A stretch of 64,000 nucleotides of DNA from an uncultured Spartobacteria bacterium (GTDB lineage: Bacteria; Verrucomicrobiota; Verrucomicrobiia; Chthoniobacterales; JAATET01), in NCBI GenBank assembly GCA_938011325.1, contig CALLUD010000026.1:35507-99506 (forward strand). The letters are read 5' to 3'. The notes below the pieces were generated by a model, which was given only the letters and a program-made list of their open reading frames with translations, was not told where the DNA came from and made no database searches. A program made the translations under genes and the position numbers. Positions 60,680-64,000 of the stretch are shown here, in pieces (the stretch's first letter is position 1; each line of letters begins with the position of its first letter).

Positions 60680-61721
60680 GACCAGTTTTCGCTTCATTGC
60701 TCGAGGCGGCGTCACGCGCTACATCGTCCAACTCCTAAAAGGACTTCGCGAAGTGGCTCCAGACATGGCCATCTCGGAGCTCTGTTGCGCAATCCCCAAT
60801 TTCGACTACCGCCAGCCGCGCCGTTCATTGGTAACCGCCTACCGGGAATACTTTTGGACTCCATTGCTCGTCCCGCGAATTCTTTCCAAACAGCGGCCGG
60901 ACATCGTTCACATGACGTGTTTTCCCGACATCCCAGTGCCGGGGGGAATTCCGAAAGTTGCAACACTCCATGATCTTTCCCAGATCCGCTATCCCCACGC
61001 CTACCGCCATTACACACGTCGGCGATGGAGGTATCTGTTCAATAAGATGCGGGAGGCCGACGCCATCATAAGTGTAAGCAACTTTTCGAAACGCGAAGCC
61101 ATGGAGTTGCTGGAGATTCCATCCGATCGTATTCATACGATTCATCTTGCTCACACTCCGGTGCAACCGTCTGCGATCCCAGCCGATCTTTCCGCGCTTT
61201 TGCCTTCGCGTTTCTTTTTGTTCGTCGGTTCCCTTTCTCCCCGGAAGAATTTGAATCTTTTGATTCAGACCTACCGTCTCGCCGATGAGCGTCGAGTGAA
61301 AATCCCTCCTCTCGTGGTGGTCGGCGCTCGCGTGGAAGGGGTCGCGCGTGAATCGAAACCGCCTTCGAGCTGGATCTTCGCCGGGCGGGTGGATGACGGA
61401 GTGCTCGCCTCCCTTTATTCCCGTGCCATAGCGCTCGTCTACCCTTCCTTCTACGAAGGATTCGGGATTCCTGTTCTGGAAGCCATGGCACAAAACTGTC
61501 CGGTCATTTGCTCTCCGGTCGCCAGCCTGCCGGAAGCGGGCGGTGAAGCCGCCTTCTACGCGGATCAAACACCCGAAGCCTACCTGGACGCGATGGTCCA
61601 GTTGGACCAAAACCACGCGTTGCGACAGGAATTTGTTGAAAAAGGAGCGAAACACATCGAGGCATTTTCATGGCAGGAGACCGCCCGCCGCACTTTGAGC
61701 GTCTACCAAAGCCTCTGTTAA
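60663..61721 (+). CDS. GT4-family glycosyltransferase
   Basis: A 352-aa GT-B enzyme that begins at ATG 60663, inside the end of the preceding gene. It has the N-terminal RFIARGGVTRYIVQLLKGL, the middle VATLHDLSQIRYPHAYR and VSNFSKREAMELLEI. The donor site is PSFYEGFGIPVLEAMAQNCP with E-x7-E, and SLPEAGGEAA follows. The sequence FVGSLSPRKNLNLLI marks the start of the C-terminal domain. It is close to mannosyl/rhamnosyl-type members; specificity cannot be read from the sequence. Confidence 0.9.
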   Translation: MRLSIETSFRFIARGGVTRYIVQLLKGLREVAPDMAISELCCAIPNFDYRQPRRSLVTAYREYFWTPLLVPRILSKQRPDIVHMTCFPDIPVPGGIPKVATLHDLSQIRYPHAYRHYTRRRWRYLFNKMREADAIISVSNFSKREAMELLEIPSDRIHTIHLAHTPVQPSAIPADLSALLPSRFFLFVGSLSPRKNLNLLIQTYRLADERRVKIPPLVVVGARVEGVARESKPPSSWIFAGRVDDGVLASLYSRAIALVYPSFYEGFGIPVLEAMAQNCPVICSPVASLPEAGGEAAFYADQTPEAYLDAMVQLDQNHALRQEFVEKGAKHIEAFSWQETARRTLSVYQSLC

Positions 61722-61725
61722 CACC

Positions 61726-62511
61726 ATGATTTCAATCCCGGAAGAACTTCAGTCAGCATCGCAAGAAGTCTTCGAGACTTGTTATCGAGGCCGTCAATCC
61801 AGGTGGCACCATATGGCATGGATGCGGATGAGCAAAGTGCTCTTTGCGTTGCGCATTCTGGATCGATGCAATGTGAAGCCCGAAGGTTACTCGGTATTCG
61901 ACTACGGTTTCGGCGCAGGCACGCTGTTTCATTATCTGCCGAAATCTTGCAAACTGGCCGGCGTCGAGCAGGACCCGGTCACGGTAGGCGAAGTCGAAGC
62001 ATTGCTTCGATCAAAGGGATACAAGGACCTCGATTTGCAAACGATCGACATCGCAACATGGTCCAGTCATCCACTTTTTCGGGAGAGCGCTTATGATCTC
62101 ATCGTATGCAGCCATGTTTTGGAACATCTTCCAGATCCTGTTGCGCTGCTGACGCGATTTAGATCCTGCTTGAAACCGGGGGGTCACATTCTTGCCTTGT
62201 TACCCATCAATGAGATTGCAGAGAACCCCCATCACCTATGGAAATGCAATCGCCCACTTATCCTTGAATGGGCGAAGGCGGCGGGATTGCAGCTGACTTA
62301 CTACGAGGAGAACAGCCCTTGGAGCTATTGGCTGCAACCTCTCCTGGTTCGTAATTCTTACCCAAGTCGCCTGCTCTGGCAGGCCTTTAGTTTCGGCATG
62401 GGCGCATTTGCGACCGCTCTCGGGCATCGCTGGCTCTATAAGACAAGTCGTCCTTTCTCCGTCGCTACGAGGTCGAAACCTACGCAGGCAGGCTTCCTGC
62501 TGCACATTTAG
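61726..62511 (+). CDS. SAM-dependent methyltransferase
   Basis: A 261-aa class I methyltransferase. Motif I is VFDYGFGAGTLFHYLP, the acidic end of beta-2 is LAGVEQD, and YDLIVCSHVLEHLPDP and FRSCLKPGGHILALLP are post-motif blocks. It begins four bases after the preceding glycosyltransferase and is probably part of the same mRNA. A late hydrophobic stretch (SYPSRLLWQAFSFGMGAF) suggests membrane contact. Substrate unknown; likely a sugar hydroxyl or amine of the repeat unit. It differs from the methyltransferase at 55999. Confidence 0.85.
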   Translation: MISIPEELQSASQEVFETCYRGRQSRWHHMAWMRMSKVLFALRILDRCNVKPEGYSVFDYGFGAGTLFHYLPKSCKLAGVEQDPVTVGEVEALLRSKGYKDLDLQTIDIATWSSHPLFRESAYDLIVCSHVLEHLPDPVALLTRFRSCLKPGGHILALLPINEIAENPHHLWKCNRPLILEWAKAAGLQLTYYEENSPWSYWLQPLLVRNSYPSRLLWQAFSFGMGAFATALGHRWLYKTSRPFSVATRSKPTQAGFLLHI

Positions 62512-62533
62512 CGGTTACGTCCAAATTTCGAAT

Positions 62534-63823
62534 ATGGCTGCAAGACTTGGACGACTTCTTCTGTTCCTGCTCTTCAGCAATGCTTTTCTTCGGGCGGAGT
62601 TAAATGCGGTGCCCGTGCTAAAGCCCTGGAAAAAGGTGCCCATTCCAGCCGAATACGCGGGCGCGTGGATCGTCGTCGGCGATCTTGATAATGACGGCAC
62701 GGCTGAAATCGTCAGTGCGAGAAATTTCAATCAAAACGATGAGCATTATACGACTTCCGTCATTGCCCTGGATCTTGAAGGAAAAGTTTTATGGACTTGG
62801 GGAGACGCGAAGGCCGGAAGGAACGCATGCCATCATGATGTCGCCTGCCAAATTTATGACTGGGATGGCGATGGAAATGTCGAGGTCGTCGTTGCCACGA
62901 TTGACGAAATTGTTTCCCTGGATGGAAAAACGGGGCGGATTGTTCATCGATTTCCTATCCAAAAGAACGCCGCGGACTGCCTGGTTTTTGCAAACCTCAC
63001 GGGAAAGGATCGTCCTGCGGACGTCCTTGTAAAAACCCGATACTCCCAAATATGGGCCTACAATCCCGAAGGCCAATTACTCTGGAGTGTGGAAAAGCCA
63101 GCTGGATACCCCACGGCCCATCAGCCACGACCAATAGACCTTGACTTGGACGGTCGCGACGAAGTGATGGCGGGATTCGCGATGTTGGATTCGGATGGGA
63201 CTGAACGATGGTCCCTTCTCGACAAGGATCTGCCATTGCAAGGAGGACATCTCGACTGCGCAAGGATATTGAAACGCGGAAAAACATCCGCTGAAACCAC
63301 CCTTGTATTATCCCATTGTGGAGCAAATGCCCTTTCTGTTGTCACTGGTGACGGAGAGGTTATTTGGTCGAAGAGTGGAGAGCACTTTGAATCAATCGAT
63401 GTCGGCAAGGTCCGCGATGATCTCGAAGGAAATCAAATTATTGTGGATCTCGATCATCGTGGATGGGGCAATGGGTTGCTTTGGATTCTTAGTGATGAAG
63501 GGGAATTGTTGGGAGAAATCGAGAGCGACTGGAGCAGACATCATTCGTTAATCCAATGGGGGGAAGGCCAGTTGCAATCGATATTTGTCGCACAAGCCCG
63601 TGGACTTTTTGATGGATATGGTCGCAAACTCGCGGAGTTCGAACTGGTTGATTTGCCGAAAGAAACAGCCCTCACCTGTCTCGTGAGCGACGTGGATGGG
63701 AACGGCACCGAGGACCTTGTGGTCGCAAGCAATCCCGCCTCGACGGTTTTTCTGTTTAAAAATCCCCGCAAAAGCTCAGGCGGCCCGCCAGCGAAATTGG
63801 AGATAAACCACACCTTTTACTGA
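62534..63823 (+). CDS. secreted FG-GAP/VCBS-type protein
   Basis: A 429-aa exported protein, probably a beta-propeller. The signal peptide is residues 1-22 (LGRLLLFLLFSNAFLRA). Repeated calcium-type loops D-x-D-x-D-G occur: VGDLDNDGTAEIVSA, YDWDGDGNVEVVVA, DLDLDGRDEVMAG and SDVDGNGTEDLVVAS. These resemble rhamnogalacturonan-lyase-like and VCBS propellers; the block GRNACHHDVACQIYDWDGDG recalls the PL11 group. Catalysis is not established. It closes the plus-strand arm and could process or bind the exported polymer. The start ATG at 62534 gives the clean signal peptide. Confidence 0.75.
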   Translation: MAARLGRLLLFLLFSNAFLRAELNAVPVLKPWKKVPIPAEYAGAWIVVGDLDNDGTAEIVSARNFNQNDEHYTTSVIALDLEGKVLWTWGDAKAGRNACHHDVACQIYDWDGDGNVEVVVATIDEIVSLDGKTGRIVHRFPIQKNAADCLVFANLTGKDRPADVLVKTRYSQIWAYNPEGQLLWSVEKPAGYPTAHQPRPIDLDLDGRDEVMAGFAMLDSDGTERWSLLDKDLPLQGGHLDCARILKRGKTSAETTLVLSHCGANALSVVTGDGEVIWSKSGEHFESIDVGKVRDDLEGNQIIVDLDHRGWGNGLLWILSDEGELLGEIESDWSRHHSLIQWGEGQLQSIFVAQARGLFDGYGRKLAEFELVDLPKETALTCLVSDVDGNGTEDLVVASNPASTVFLFKNPRKSSGGPPAKLEINHTFY

Positions 63824-63826
63824 GAG

Positions 63827-63845
63827 GTCCCTGCCGCAAAGGGAC
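63827..63845 (+). terminator. small hairpin after the FG-GAP gene
   Basis: GTCCCT (63827-63832) pairs with AGGGAC (63840-63845) around a 7-base loop, four bases after the stop, followed by TCCCTTTC. Weak terminator candidate for the polysaccharide operon. The rest of the window (63846-64000) shows no gene. Confidence 0.4.
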
Positions 63846-64000
63846 TCCCTTTCAATCAATGCCACACGTATTAGTTGGCAATAGTGGCTCTCTACAGGGT
63901 CAGTGACTTAAATTCCCGCAGAAACCCTCGTCAAGTCCAGATAGCTTCCCAGCATTTGATCATATGGCCTTGGCGAAAAGCGGCCGGCCCCCTTTTCCGG

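Overview
The window is a GC-rich bacterial chromosome segment, mostly core genes in short, tightly overlapping operons. No 16S rRNA or other phylogenetic marker is present. The gene set points to a free-living Gram-negative aerobe, and Verrucomicrobiota is my best guess. It includes RNase HIII, a TreS-maltokinase fusion, an anti-sigma/VWA protein beside an ECF sigma factor, Rieske/cytochrome b genes joined to a caa3 oxidase, and outer-membrane polysaccharide export. That placement is inference.

Region by region. 1-6.0 kb: the end of glyA, a small metallopeptidase, signal peptidase I, then the most unusual locus. This is an ammonium transporter fused to a PP2C/SpoIIE phosphatase and a SiaB-like kinase domain (1916-4600), followed by a SiaC-like phosphoprotein (4605-4988) and a soluble histidine kinase (4988-5980). 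6-13.5 kb: an HTH regulator, an RlmD-type methyltransferase, an hsp20 pair with a clear terminator, a lone GspF-like protein, ribD, trpB and mutY. 13.6-20.5 kb: a secreted protein with a frameshifted tandem paralogue, rnhC, treS-maltokinase, and about 1.2 kb of decayed DNA with a broken autotransporter-like fragment. 20.5-26.1 kb: an unknown 158-aa protein, a 21-bp minisatellite, a lone Mrr nuclease, a REP-like hairpin, pepF, a methyltransferase interrupted by an amber codon, and a CAP-domain secreted protein.

26.3-30.4 kb holds an ECF sigma factor overlapping an anti-sigma/VWA fusion, then a PAS histidine kinase. 30.5-40.3 kb is a nine-gene respiratory operon: coxB-coxA-coxC, a membrane protein, a dihaem cytochrome c, Rieske, cytochrome b with a fused cytochrome c, a CtaG-polyferredoxin fusion and a small membrane protein. 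Most junctions overlap by 4 bases, so Complex III- and Complex IV-type subunits are probably made together. 40.3-44.7 kb is an ABC importer of the nitrate/taurine/urea-region type, preceded by a 9+9 palindrome and followed by a LuxR-type regulator with a Cache-like sensor. 44.8-47.8 kb carries DUF456, gnd, moaE and pgsA.

47.9-63.8 kb is an exopolysaccharide locus built as two divergent arms. The minus arm has an O-antigen-ligase-like protein with TPRs, an outer-membrane barrel, a Wzc-type tyrosine autokinase and a Wza-like lipoprotein. The plus arm has a flippase, three GT4 glycosyltransferases, a polymerase, two methyltransferases and a secreted FG-GAP-type protein. The window ends just after this last gene.
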